Shown here: piece by piece, positions 17,766 to 26,806 of the stretch
Layout of the letters: each line of letters opens with the position of its first letter
Numbering within the stretch: position 1 is the first letter of the stretch
Assembly: GCA_947588005.1 (NCBI GenBank)
Contig: CANPYE010000001.1
Coordinates: forward strand, 18,109-82,108
Direction: 5' to 3'
Source of the DNA: an uncultured Lachnospiraceae bacterium
GTDB lineage: Bacteria; Bacillota; Clostridia; Lachnospirales; Lachnospiraceae
Length of the DNA stretch: 64,000 bases
Made by a program: the position numbers and the translations under genes
The notes under the pieces: generated by a model
The model's input: the letters and a program-made list of their open reading frames with translations, nothing else
What the model was told of the DNA's origin: nothing
The model's database searches: none

Positions 17766-18769
17766 TTCCACGGCTCTCCTTTCAGAAGCTTCCTCACGTA
17801 ATCTCCCAGTTCGCTCCACAGGATCTGTTCCAGGTAATCGCCGCTCCGCTTCAGATTCTCCCGAAATGGCAGTTTTATCCGCCGGATACGTTCCGCCACC
17901 CTCTGACGCCCGGTCGTGTTCAAATACGCGCTGAACTCCTTAAGCTTCGCCGCCGACACTTCGTCGTCCAGCACCGGCATATAGATCACATCACAGCATT
18001 CCAGAACCGGCGTCAGGTTCCGGCCAGGTCTTCCAACATCCACCACCACATATTCATAACCGCATTCCGAAGCCAGCTTCTCGATCAGCTGCCCGGCCTC
18101 GTCGCCGCTCATCTGCTCCAGGTCCTCCGGATACCGGACCGGCGCGATATAATCCATATCCTTCCATGTGTAGACCAGGCTGCGCAGCCGCACCACATTA
18201 AAGCTTCCCTGCCGCAGATAATAGAGCACGTCCGACAGATCGTTCTTCTGCTCGCCCCCGATGATCTGCTGCAGGCCTGAAAATTCTTCGAATCCGACAT
18301 AGATCGTCTTGCCCTCCCGGGCAAGCTGCTGTCCCAGAAGCAGAGCCATGGAAGTTTTGAAGCACCGGCCCACCGGCGAATAGACCCCCAGGATCCTGGC
18401 CCTCTGTCCCAGCACCATGAACATCTTCTCCGAAGGCCGGTCGCAATATTTTGCCATTACTTCCCGGATCACACTGTCCGCAGACTGATACTTATAGACG
18501 GCCGGATAGTCCGTCTCCGTCACCGATATCACGTCTCCCTCCGCCAGCGTCACCACAGAATTTGCCTCGATGCCGTTTACATCCTCCCGCGGCACCATGT
18601 CGCTGATCAGCAGGATCTCGATCCGATGCCTGCCCGCAAACTCGCGCAGCAGCTCCAGGGATGTGAACGGCACTACCGTAAACGGCACCTTCTCCTTCTG
18701 ATTCACCACGTCGGCAAACCGCTGGGCATATTCGCGGTCCACATCGTAAACCGCCATGATCTTCTCCAT
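17762..18769 (-). CDS. TadZ/CpaE-like pilus localisation ATPase
   Basis: 335 aa. The N-terminal ~130 residues look like a receiver-like fold (LLISDMVPREDVNG). The C-terminal part is a ParA/MinD-like domain starting at ILGVYSPVGRCFKTSMALLL, a deviant Walker A (PVGRCFKTS), and including YEYVVVDVGRPG. The usual glycine-lysine pair is changed, so ATP hydrolysis is uncertain. TadZ proteins place the pilus machine in the cell. GAGGGGGG precedes the start. It is upstream of tadA with a four-base overlap. Confidence 0.82.
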   Translation of the reverse strand: MEKIMAVYDVDREYAQRFADVVNQKEKVPFTVVPFTSLELLREFAGRHRIEILLISDMVPREDVNGIEANSVVTLAEGDVISVTETDYPAVYKYQSADSVIREVMAKYCDRPSEKMFMVLGQRARILGVYSPVGRCFKTSMALLLGQQLAREGKTIYVGFEEFSGLQQIIGGEQKNDLSDVLYYLRQGSFNVVRLRSLVYTWKDMDYIAPVRYPEDLEQMSGDEAGQLIEKLASECGYEYVVVDVGRPGRNLTPVLECCDVIYMPVLDDEVSAAKLKEFSAYLNTTGRQRVAERIRRIKLPFRENLKRSGDYLEQILWSELGDYVRKLLKGEPWK

Positions 18770-18823
18770 AAAGTCCCCCCTCACGCATCAATCTGTATTT
18801 CCTATAGTTTCTTTTCCGCCCGG

Positions 18824-19351
18824 TCACACACCCCACAGCAGATACCCCGCATACCCAACAAACAGACAAAAAGCAAACGGTATTACCACACCATACCCGT
18901 CGCACTCCGCCCTGTAGTATGGCACGATCTCTTTTGTCAGGAACAGCCGCCCGAAATAGGCAAGCAGATAATTGAGACGCTGCCGCAGATTTCTCTGAAA
19001 AAGCAGCTTTACAAGGGCAAGACATGCCCCTACAACGCATCCATATGCAATCGCCTTAAGACCGCTTCCCCACCCCAGGAAGCCGGCCATAACGGCCATC
19101 AGCTTGATATCCCCCGCGCCTACCATCCGGAGTATGTAAAGCGGGAACAGTACCGCGGTATACGCCGATATCCGAAGAAGGTAGCCTCCTACGGCCTGGC
19201 CCGCATACCCGGTCTCCGCATCCAGCGCCACAAGCGCCAGTCCGATGAAAAAACCGGCCAGAATCCACAGGTTCGGGATCCGGCGATCCCGGATATCCGT
19301 AAAGGCGCTGCCAAGCAGAATGACCAGAAGAAGCCCTCTGCGCGCAAAAAT
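18824..19351 (-). CDS. Prepilin peptidase (CpaA/TadV, A24), with start-region anomaly
   Basis: About 175 aa. The two catalytic Asp regions are TDIRDRRIPNLWI and MVGAGDIKLMAVMAGF, with multiple membrane helices. Only a GTG at 19231 gives a conventional start, but that would remove the first catalytic region. The full protein needs either an ATT start at 19351, which has AAGGGGGTG seven bases upstream, or a one-base shift in a five-T run just after the ATG at 19358. Removing one T gives a perfect reading from MRYFARRGLL. It is the first gene of the Tad operon. Confidence 0.75.
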   Translation of the reverse strand: MFARRGLLLVILLGSAFTDIRDRRIPNLWILAGFFIGLALVALDAETGYAGQAVGGYLLRISAYTAVLFPLYILRMVGAGDIKLMAVMAGFLGWGSGLKAIAYGCVVGACLALVKLLFQRNLRQRLNYLLAYFGRLFLTKEIVPYYRAECDGYGVVIPFAFCLFVGYAGYLLWGV

Positions 19352-19459
19352 ACCGCATCACCCCCTTGAATCCTTATCGCTTTCGGAATCAATGCCCGAT
19401 CAGGGCGGTAAAAAATATGAATGCTTTTGAATAAAACTGACTGATGTTGAGTGGTTATC

Positions 19460-19487
19460 ATTATAACCCATTGCGGAAAAACTTCAA
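19460..19487 (-). promoter_or_regulatory. Probable Tad operon promoter
   Basis: TTGAAG and TATAAT with 16-base spacing on the minus strand, about 100 bases upstream of the first Tad gene. It is back to back with the promoter at 19572. Confidence 0.6.
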
Positions 19488-19571
19488 TGGTCAAATTAGC
19501 CAAAAATCGCCTCAAAATTTCTACACCGGAATTTTTCCGTATTTTGGTCGCAGAACCTTCTCACTTATACA

Positions 19572-19600
19572 TTGACCAAAACGTCGGAAAATGGTAAACT
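19572..19600 (+). promoter_or_regulatory. Promoter for the YaaL-type gene
   Basis: TTGACC and TAAACT with 17-base spacing, 68 bases upstream of the start codon. TTGACCA also occurs in the opposite promoter region, which might be a shared operator. Confidence 0.6.
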
Positions 19601-19667
19601 AATCGTGTGCATATTTTTCCCATTTCCCAGAAATACTAGAATTATCAATTTCCGGGAGATGACAAGA

Positions 19668-19898
19668 ATGATTTTATGGAAAAAACGGCGCGAAGCGCTG
19701 GCCGGTCTAAAACGGCAGGAATTAAGGACACAGATCGAAAATACAAGACATACCATCGATTCCGTCCGCAACCACTTCGAGCAGGAGGTGGATCCGACGC
19801 TGATCGACTGCTGTATCTACGAGCTGAACGCCGCCCAGCTGCGGTACCAGTTTCTGCTGCGGCAATTTAAAGACTTGGAAGGCGTGAGCTATTATTGA
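19668..19898 (+). CDS. YaaL-like DUF2508 protein
   Basis: 76 aa, charged and helical, with no membrane segment. The pattern (WKKRREALAGLKRQEL, then DPTLIDCCIYELNAAQLRY) fits the small YaaL/DUF2508 family of Firmicutes, whose function is unknown. The ATG at 19668 has GGGAG nine bases upstream. It has its own promoter and lies opposite the Tad operon. Confidence 0.75.
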   Translation: MILWKKRREALAGLKRQELRTQIENTRHTIDSVRNHFEQEVDPTLIDCCIYELNAAQLRYQFLLRQFKDLEGVSYY

Positions 19899-20079
19899 GT
19901 TACATCTGACACTCAGAGTTTGGCACTTTTCACTGTCAGCCGATCAGTCTGGTGTCATACTGTATCCTGCGCCTGCCGGATCAGGTGCTGCAGTATCCTG
20001 AACCGCCCATGGCCAGGCCGCTGAACTTGCGGCGCCGCGCGCCCGCACAACTACACAATTTCGGAGGACATTCCATATT

Positions 20080-21417
20080 ATGAGCACCTGGTATGACCAA
20101 GCTGTCTTCTACCATATTTACCCGCTGGGGCTGACCGGCGCGCCGAAGCAGAACCCGCCTGAGGAGCCGATAGTCCACCGTTTCGACGAACTGATCCGCT
20201 GGATCCCTCATATCCGCGCGATGAACTGCAGCGCCGTCTACATCGGCCCCTTATTCGAATCGTCCGGCCACGGTTACGACACCCGCGATTATAAGCAGGT
20301 GGACCGCCGCCTGGGCGACAATAATGATTTTAAAAAATTCGTCCGCCTCTGCCACGACGCCGGCATCAAGGTCGTGGTGGACGGCGTCTTCAACCATACG
20401 GGCCGCGAATTTTTCGCCTTCCGCGATATTCAGGAGAAGCGCGATGCGTCCCCGTACAAGGACTGGTACAAGGGCGTGAATTTCGGCTGGGGAAGCCCCT
20501 TCGGCGACCCGTTCGGCTACGAGGCCTGGCAGGGACATTATGAACTTCCCTGCCTAAATCCCTGGAACCCTCAGGTGCGCGAATACATTTTCGATGTGAT
20601 CCGCTTCTGGATCAACGAATTCGATATCGACGGCATCCGCCTGGACTGCGCCAACGTGCTAGACTTTGATTTTATGAAGGAAATGCGCTGGCGCACCGCG
20701 CAGATGAAGCCGGATTTCTGGCTCATGGGCGAAGTGATCCACGGCGAATACGCCCGCTGGGTGAATCCGGAGATGCTTCACTCCGTAACCAATTACGAAC
20801 TACATAAGGGACTGTATTCCGGCCACAACGACCACAACTATTTCGAGATCGCCCACACCATAAGGCGTCTTGCACAGGTGGCGGACCGGCTTTACACCTT
20901 CGTAGACAACCACGACGAGGACCGCCTGGCAAGCAAACTGCGGGACAGGGCCCAGCTGTATTCGGTCTATACCCTGCTCTACACGCTGCCGGGTATTCCA
21001 TCCATCTATTATGGAAGCGAGTGGGCTATCGAGGGCCAGCGCACAAGAGAAAGCGACGACGCCCTGCGGCCCTGTATCGCAATTGCCGGCGAGGCGCAGC
21101 TTCACAATGATCTGACCGATTATATCGCGAAGCTGGGGCGGATCCATCTGGACAACGACGCTCTCCACGGCGGCCGCTACCAGGAACTGACGCTGACCAC
21201 GCGCCAGTACTCCTTCGCCCGTTTCGGCAGCGGTCAGGTCATTCTGACCGCAGTGAATAACGATGAGAATCCGGCTGAGATGTATGTGCCGGTACCGATT
21301 AACGGTTCGGAAGCCGTTGACCTCATAAACGGAATCACCTTCCCCGTCTCTGACGGGCACATTCACATCACAGTCGCGGGCGGCAGGGGTGCCGTCCTGA
21401 AGATCAAGGGGGTATAA
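20080..21417 (+). CDS. Alpha-amylase family glycoside hydrolase (GH13)
   Basis: 445 aa with no signal peptide, so cytoplasmic. The GH13 motifs are DGVFNHTG, the nucleophile region DGIRLDCANV, the acid Glu in FWLMGEVIHG and FVDNHDEDR, followed by a short beta-sandwich C-terminal domain. The layout is that of an intracellular maltodextrin-acting or cyclomaltodextrinase-type enzyme. It lies four bases upstream of the branching enzyme gene, so both are likely cotranscribed for alpha-glucan metabolism. The exact substrate is not visible. Confidence 0.88.
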   Translation: MSTWYDQAVFYHIYPLGLTGAPKQNPPEEPIVHRFDELIRWIPHIRAMNCSAVYIGPLFESSGHGYDTRDYKQVDRRLGDNNDFKKFVRLCHDAGIKVVVDGVFNHTGREFFAFRDIQEKRDASPYKDWYKGVNFGWGSPFGDPFGYEAWQGHYELPCLNPWNPQVREYIFDVIRFWINEFDIDGIRLDCANVLDFDFMKEMRWRTAQMKPDFWLMGEVIHGEYARWVNPEMLHSVTNYELHKGLYSGHNDHNYFEIAHTIRRLAQVADRLYTFVDNHDEDRLASKLRDRAQLYSVYTLLYTLPGIPSIYYGSEWAIEGQRTRESDDALRPCIAIAGEAQLHNDLTDYIAKLGRIHLDNDALHGGRYQELTLTTRQYSFARFGSGQVILTAVNNDENPAEMYVPVPINGSEAVDLINGITFPVSDGHIHITVAGGRGAVLKIKGV

Positions 21418-21421
21418 GAAC

Positions 21422-23599
21422 ATGGCAAGACCGAAGAAGAATCTGGAAAATGAAACCGCTGTCGAGGCCGCTGCCGCGGAATCCGCAGCAATCTCTGCTG
21501 ATGCAGCCGTGTCAGCTGCGGGAACTGCCAAAACACCGAAGCGCCGCGGCCGGCAGCCGAAAGCTTCGGCCACAGAAGCCGCCGCAGCTACGGCGGCCGC
21601 TGAAACGCCTAAACGCCGCGGCCGGCGGCCGAAAGCAGCAGCCGAAACCGCGCCGGCTGCAGAGTACGTCCATACCGGCAAGCGGGGCCGTCCCCGCAAG
21701 GTGATCCCCATCGGCACGAATTTCATCACCGAAACGGACCGCTACCTGTTCGGCCAGGGCACCCATTACAACATCTATGAGAAGCTGGGCGCGCACCCGA
21801 AGAACTATCAGGGCCAGGACGGCATGTATTTCGCGGTTTGGGCTCCCCGCGCGGCGGGCGTATCCCTGGTAGGCGATTTCAACGGCTGGAACCCGGATGC
21901 CAACCCGATGACGGTGCTCGGCACTTCCGGCATCTACGAGATCTTCGTCCCCGGCATGGGCCTGGGCCAGCTTTACAAATACGCGGTCACCACGAAGACC
22001 GGAGCGATCCTTTTTAAAGCGGATCCATTCGCCTTCGAGGCGGAATACCGTCCCGGCACAGCCTCCATCACCGCCGACATCGACGGTTTTAAGTGGAAGG
22101 ATGAGAAATGGATGGAAGCCCGCAGGAATACGGACATCCTCAAAGCTCCCTTATCCATTTACGAAGTTCATATCGGTTCCTGGCGCAAGAAGCAGCGTCC
22201 GGAGAAGGACGGCTGCTACACCTACATAGAAGCGGCCCACGAGCTGGCGGAATACGTTAAGCAGATGGGCTACACCCATGTAGAGCTGATGGGCATCGCC
22301 GAGCATCCCTTCGACGGCTCCTGGGGCTATCAGGTGACCGGCTACTACGCCCCCACCTCCCGCTACGGCCAGGCGAAGGACTTCATGTATTTCGTCAATT
22401 ACCTGCACCGGGAAGGCATCGGCGTCATCCTGGACTGGGTGCCGGCCCATTTCCCGAGAGACGCCCACGGACTGGCCGACTTCGACGGCGAGCCGCTGTT
22501 TGAGTACGCCGATTCCCGCAAGGGCGAGCATCCCGACTGGGGCACCAAGGTCTTCGACTACTCGAAGAACGAAGTGAAGAATTTCCTGATCGGCAACGCC
22601 CTCTACTGGATCGACCGCTACCACATCGACGGCCTGCGCGTGGACGCCGTGGCCTCCATGCTGTATCTGGATTACGGCCGCTCCGCCGGCAACTGGGTGC
22701 CCAACATCTACGGCGGCAACCAGAACCTGGAGGCTATCGAATTCTTCAAGCACATCAACAGCGTGATCACCGGCCGACACGACGGCACCATGATCATCGC
22801 CGAGGAATCGACGGCCTGGCCGAAGATCACCAGGTCGCCGGAAGAGGACGGCCTTGGCTTTAAGTTCAAATGGAACATGGGCTGGATGCACGACTTCCTG
22901 GAATACATGAAGCTGGATCCCTATTTCCGCAAATACAACCACAACAAGATGACCTTCGCCATGACCTATTCCACCAGCGAGAATTTCATTCTGGTGCTGT
23001 CCCACGACGAGGTGGTCCATCTGAAGTGCTCCATGATCAGCAAGATGCCCGGCATCTACGAGGACAAGTTCGCCAACTTAAAGGTAGGCTACACCTTCAT
23101 GATCGGCCATCCCGGCAAGAAGCTGCTGTTCATGGGCCAGGACTTCGCCCAGTGGCATGAGTGGGACGAGAAGGTTTCTCTGGACTGGCATCTGGCCGAC
23201 GAGCCGCTTCATAAGGATGTGCAGAAATATTTCAGCGACCTGCTGCATATCTACCGTCAGTACCCGGCCCTGTACTCCCTGGACTACGACTGGAATGGCT
23301 TTGCCTGGGTCAACGCCGACGACGCCGACCGCAGTATTTTCAGCTTCATCCGCTACGACGAGACGAAGAAAAAGAGCCTGCTGTTCGTCTGCAATTTCAC
23401 GCCGATGGAGCGGTCCGACTACCGGGTAGGCGTGCCGAAGCGCGGCGATTATACGCTGATCCTGGACCAGACCCACGGCGCGTACCTGCGCGGCGAGGAA
23501 AAGAAGGTCTTCAAGGCCAGTAAGAGCGAATGCGACGGCCAGCCCTACTCCTTCTCCTACCCGCTGCCGCCCTACGGAACCGCGATCTTCCGGTTCTGA
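21422..23599 (+). CDS. glgB: 1,4-alpha-glucan branching enzyme with AT-hook-like N-terminal tail
   Basis: 725 aa, longer than the usual ~630. Residues ~105-205 are a CBM48 domain (FAVWAPRAAGVSLVGDFNGW). The GH13 barrel has HFPRDAHGLADFDG, the nucleophile in IDGLRVDAVASM, the acid in IIAEESTAWP and VLSHDEVVH. It makes alpha-1,6 branches in glycogen. Residues 1-100 are an Ala-rich linker with three basic hooks: PKRRGRQPKA (~39-48), PKRRGRRPKA (~63-72) and KRGRPRK (~87-93). The last is a canonical AT-hook core. Start chosen with AAGGGGG nine bases upstream. Confidence 0.93.
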   Translation: MARPKKNLENETAVEAAAAESAAISADAAVSAAGTAKTPKRRGRQPKASATEAAAATAAAETPKRRGRRPKAAAETAPAAEYVHTGKRGRPRKVIPIGTNFITETDRYLFGQGTHYNIYEKLGAHPKNYQGQDGMYFAVWAPRAAGVSLVGDFNGWNPDANPMTVLGTSGIYEIFVPGMGLGQLYKYAVTTKTGAILFKADPFAFEAEYRPGTASITADIDGFKWKDEKWMEARRNTDILKAPLSIYEVHIGSWRKKQRPEKDGCYTYIEAAHELAEYVKQMGYTHVELMGIAEHPFDGSWGYQVTGYYAPTSRYGQAKDFMYFVNYLHREGIGVILDWVPAHFPRDAHGLADFDGEPLFEYADSRKGEHPDWGTKVFDYSKNEVKNFLIGNALYWIDRYHIDGLRVDAVASMLYLDYGRSAGNWVPNIYGGNQNLEAIEFFKHINSVITGRHDGTMIIAEESTAWPKITRSPEEDGLGFKFKWNMGWMHDFLEYMKLDPYFRKYNHNKMTFAMTYSTSENFILVLSHDEVVHLKCSMISKMPGIYEDKFANLKVGYTFMIGHPGKKLLFMGQDFAQWHEWDEKVSLDWHLADEPLHKDVQKYFSDLLHIYRQYPALYSLDYDWNGFAWVNADDADRSIFSFIRYDETKKKSLLFVCNFTPMERSDYRVGVPKRGDYTLILDQTHGAYLRGEEKKVFKASKSECDGQPYSFSYPLPPYGTAIFRF

Positions 23600-23613
23600 G
23601 AACGTAATTCACT

Positions 23614-23658
23614 CCGCGCCGGGACTTTCCCGCAGTCATAGGCGAATCCCCGGCGCGG
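23614..23658 (+). other. GC-rich intergenic hairpin after glgB
   Basis: CCGCGCCGGG and CCCGGCGCGG make a perfect 10-bp stem with a 25-base loop. No T-run follows, so it is a weak or non-classical terminator, or an mRNA-stabilising structure. Confidence 0.5.
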
Positions 23659-23689
23659 ATCATCCTTTCACGAAGGCGAGGTGCTTTCC

Positions 23690-24385
23690 ATGCAGACAAT
23701 TCTGGTCTGTGACGACGACAAACAGATCGTCGAAGCGATTGACATTTACCTGACGGGCGAAGGCTTCCGGGTGATCAAAGCCTACGACGGCTATGAAGCC
23801 CTGGAGCTTCTGGAGACCAACCAGGTGGATCTGATGGTGGTAGACGTAATGATGCCAGGTCTCGACGGCATCCGCACGACCCTCAAGGTCCGCGAGACCA
23901 GCAGCATCCCGATCATCATTCTCTCCGCCAAGTCTGAGGATAACGACAAGATCCTGGGACTCAATATCGGCGCGGACGATTACATTTCCAAGCCCTTCAA
24001 TCCGCTGGAGCTGGTGGCCCGGGTCAAATCCCACCTGCGCCGCTACACCCAGCTGGGCAATTTAACCACCCAGACAGCCGAAAACGTCTACAAATGCGGC
24101 GGCCTGCAGATCAACGACGACAACAAGGAGGTTCTGGTGGACGGCGAGCTGATCAAGCTCACGCCCATCGAGTACAATATCCTTCTTCTTCTGGTGAAGA
24201 ACGCCGGCAAGGTGTTCTCCATCGACGAGATCTACGAGCAGATCTGGAACGAGGAAGCCATCGGCGCCGACAACACGGTGGCCGTCCATATCCGCCATAT
24301 CCGCGAGAAGATCGAAATCAACCCGCGCGAACCGCGCTACTTAAAAGTAGTCTGGGGCGTCGGCTATAAGATTGAAAAACAGTAG
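23690..24385 (+). CDS. OmpR/VanR-type response regulator
   Basis: 231 aa. The receiver domain has the acidic pocket VCDDD (residues 6-10), the phospho-acceptor Asp52 in VVDVMMPGLDG and the conserved Lys in YISKPFNPLELVARV. The C-terminal winged helix (EYNILLLLVKNAGKVFSI, then VHIRHIREKIE) binds DNA. GAGGTG precedes the ATG at 23690. The sensor kinase gene begins nine bases after the stop, forming a two-component pair. Confidence 0.93.
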   Translation: MQTILVCDDDKQIVEAIDIYLTGEGFRVIKAYDGYEALELLETNQVDLMVVDVMMPGLDGIRTTLKVRETSSIPIIILSAKSEDNDKILGLNIGADDYISKPFNPLELVARVKSHLRRYTQLGNLTTQTAENVYKCGGLQINDDNKEVLVDGELIKLTPIEYNILLLLVKNAGKVFSIDEIYEQIWNEEAIGADNTVAVHIRHIREKIEINPREPRYLKVVWGVGYKIEKQ

Positions 24386-24394
24386 GAGATACAT

Positions 24395-26698
24395 ATGAAG
24401 CACGAACCCATTCCCATCGCTATCCGGAAACAGACGGTGATCTTCCTTCACCTTCTGTTTTTGTGCTTAAGCTTCGCCGGCATTACGTTCATTATCTTTA
24501 ATCCGAACTACGGGCGGGGCTTAAACTGGCTGCAGGAGGAAGACTATGCCGACACCCATTCCTTCTCCCGGCAGCTGGAGGAGGATGTGGACAACGTCTT
24601 CCGCTACGTCCGTTATAAGGACCTTCTGGAGCTGGATGGGGACGTGAATCTGGACGCGGAAATGTTCTGCGTTACCTTCAGCTCCGGCAATACCAAGATA
24701 TATACTCTGGGCGAAGCCGTCAGCTACGCGCGTCGGCTGGGCTATTATCTGAACGACGATTTTGAAGTCGCCGGCGGACCGGACGTTCATGAATGGGACT
24801 CGCCGGGACCTTCCATGCCGTTTCTTGAGTGGAAAACCTACAGCCCGGAGGAAACCGTAAACTACGAAGGCCCCGGCGACGGTTTCGTTTCCGTCGAGGA
24901 GCTCTCCGTTCAGGTGATGAACGTGCTGGGAGAGTATTACCAGGTCCGCTACAACTATATCGACAAGCCCTCCAACCTGTATTTCCGCGTCTCCTACGTG
25001 GACGATATGGGAAATGAACTTCTCTATACCAACGCCGGCCAGCGCAGCAACGAAGAACTGCGGGAACTCGGCCGCTATCTCTATATGTCCGGCGAATCTC
25101 TTTTCGTGGACAATAATCTCCGGCATGTCCCGGAGAATGTGATCTCCCTTCTGTCGACCAATAACCGCTACGGGAACCAGGACTATTATATCCTCCTGGC
25201 CGTAGACATCGATTTCCCCAATCCGGATCCGTACGCGGAAGCGCAGGCGAACTACCGGCGCTTCCGGACTGAATACATCGGCGGAGCGATCATGTTCCTT
25301 CTGGGCGCGGCCGGACTGCTGATCACATTAATACAAATGGCGCTTCTGACCGGCCATACGGACGGCGACCGGTCAAGGATCGTGCGGCACTATTATGACG
25401 AGCTTCCCGTGGAATGCCTCGCCGCCGCCTGTCTGGCTGCCCTGTGGCTGGCGCGGCTGGCCTTAAACACGGTCATTCCGCGGATCATCCGGCTGATCAT
25501 CAGCAGCTCCTATCAGGATTACGCCAGGAAAATGATCCGCTATATCCTGATCTACCTGATCCTTCTGTTCGCGTTCTTAAGCGTACTGCGCAATTACAAA
25601 GCGCATACGCTCTGGAAGGGAAGTCTCCTCTACCGGGGACTCCACCGTATCCTGCCCGCGCTGTCGGGGCTTCCGGTTCCGCTGCGCTTTACATGCGCGT
25701 TCATCGGATACCTTCTGGCGGACGTCTGTCTCCTGAGCGGGTTCTATTTCCTGTACACCCAGCGTGAGTCGCTGGGGATCCCTTATCTCTACCTGATCCC
25801 GCTGCTCGTCCTTGCGGCATTTCAGGTATGGATCTATCTTCTGCTTTACCGGGGACGCGTTGAGAATCAGAAAATTGCCGAAGGGATCTTTAAGATGTCC
25901 GCCGGAGACGCCGGTTACAAGATCGATTCCGACGGCTTCTCGGAAACGGCGGAACGGGTCAGCCAGGCGCTCAATTCCCTGAGCGACGGCCTGGAGACCG
26001 CGCTGTCGGAGCAGGTAAAAAGCGAGCGTCTGAAAGCCGATCTGATCACCAATGTATCGCACGACATCAAGACGCCCCTCACATCCATTATCAATTACGT
26101 GGATCTGCTGAAAAGGGAGAAGATCAGCGATCCGAAGATCCAGAGCTATCTGGATGTCCTCGACCAGAAATCCCAGCGCCTCAAGACGCTGACGGAAGAT
26201 CTGGTGGAAGCGTCCAAGGCCAGCTCCGGCAATATTAAACTGGAAATTTCCGAGATCGATCTGGTAGAGCTCGTGCAGCAGGCAGGCGGAGAGTTTGAGG
26301 AACGATTCGCCATCCGCCATCTGGATCTGGTGTCCTCCCTGCCGGATGAAGACGTTCTGATCGCCGCAGACGGAAGGCGGCTGTGGAGAGTGCTCGAAAA
26401 TCTTTATAACAACGCGTTCAAATACGCGATGGAAAACAGCCGGATCTACGTAGATGTGGAGAAAAAGGACGGATACGCGTATTTTACGATCAAGAATGTA
26501 TCCGCCAGTCCGCTAAATATTAACGCGGACGAACTGACTGAGCGGTTCGTCCGCGGAGATGTTGCCAGAACCACCGAGGGCAGCGGCCTCGGACTTTCGA
26601 TCGCAAAGAGCCTGACGCAGCTGCAGGGCGGAAGCTTTGAAATCTATATCGACGGGGATCTGTTCAAGGCGCAGGTAGGTTTCCCGGTTCTGAATTAA
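24395..26698 (+). CDS. Multi-pass sensor histidine kinase
   Basis: 767 aa. The first membrane helix (~14-36) and the second (~295-315) enclose an extracytoplasmic sensor of about 255 residues rich in acidic and aromatic residues. About four more helices follow (to ~residue 488), with a possible HAMP-like linker. HisKA carries the phospho-acceptor His556 in NVSHDIKTPLTS. HATPase_c has LYNNAFKYAM and GSGLGLSIAKSL. Partner of the upstream response regulator. The stimulus is not evident; the linked glucan and wall genes are only neighbours. Confidence 0.92.
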   Translation: MKHEPIPIAIRKQTVIFLHLLFLCLSFAGITFIIFNPNYGRGLNWLQEEDYADTHSFSRQLEEDVDNVFRYVRYKDLLELDGDVNLDAEMFCVTFSSGNTKIYTLGEAVSYARRLGYYLNDDFEVAGGPDVHEWDSPGPSMPFLEWKTYSPEETVNYEGPGDGFVSVEELSVQVMNVLGEYYQVRYNYIDKPSNLYFRVSYVDDMGNELLYTNAGQRSNEELRELGRYLYMSGESLFVDNNLRHVPENVISLLSTNNRYGNQDYYILLAVDIDFPNPDPYAEAQANYRRFRTEYIGGAIMFLLGAAGLLITLIQMALLTGHTDGDRSRIVRHYYDELPVECLAAACLAALWLARLALNTVIPRIIRLIISSSYQDYARKMIRYILIYLILLFAFLSVLRNYKAHTLWKGSLLYRGLHRILPALSGLPVPLRFTCAFIGYLLADVCLLSGFYFLYTQRESLGIPYLYLIPLLVLAAFQVWIYLLLYRGRVENQKIAEGIFKMSAGDAGYKIDSDGFSETAERVSQALNSLSDGLETALSEQVKSERLKADLITNVSHDIKTPLTSIINYVDLLKREKISDPKIQSYLDVLDQKSQRLKTLTEDLVEASKASSGNIKLEISEIDLVELVQQAGGEFEERFAIRHLDLVSSLPDEDVLIAADGRRLWRVLENLYNNAFKYAMENSRIYVDVEKKDGYAYFTIKNVSASPLNINADELTERFVRGDVARTTEGSGLGLSIAKSLTQLQGGSFEIYIDGDLFKAQVGFPVLN

Positions 26699-26806
26699 GT
26701 AACGATAGCTTCTCAGAGCTGTTCCCTGATTCCGCCCCGTCCAGCCCGGCCGCTGGGCCGCGGCCACTGGCGCAGGCGTTCATTCGCCCGGTGAAAATGC
26801 TCCTTG

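Noticed and set aside
20800-21729. 309-codon minus-strand frame across the amylase and glgB starts
   Set aside because: Overlaps two clear enzymes and the AT-hook tail; it has no family pattern.
22151-23020. 289-codon minus-strand frame inside glgB
   Set aside because: Antisense shadow of a catalytic domain with strict motif conservation.
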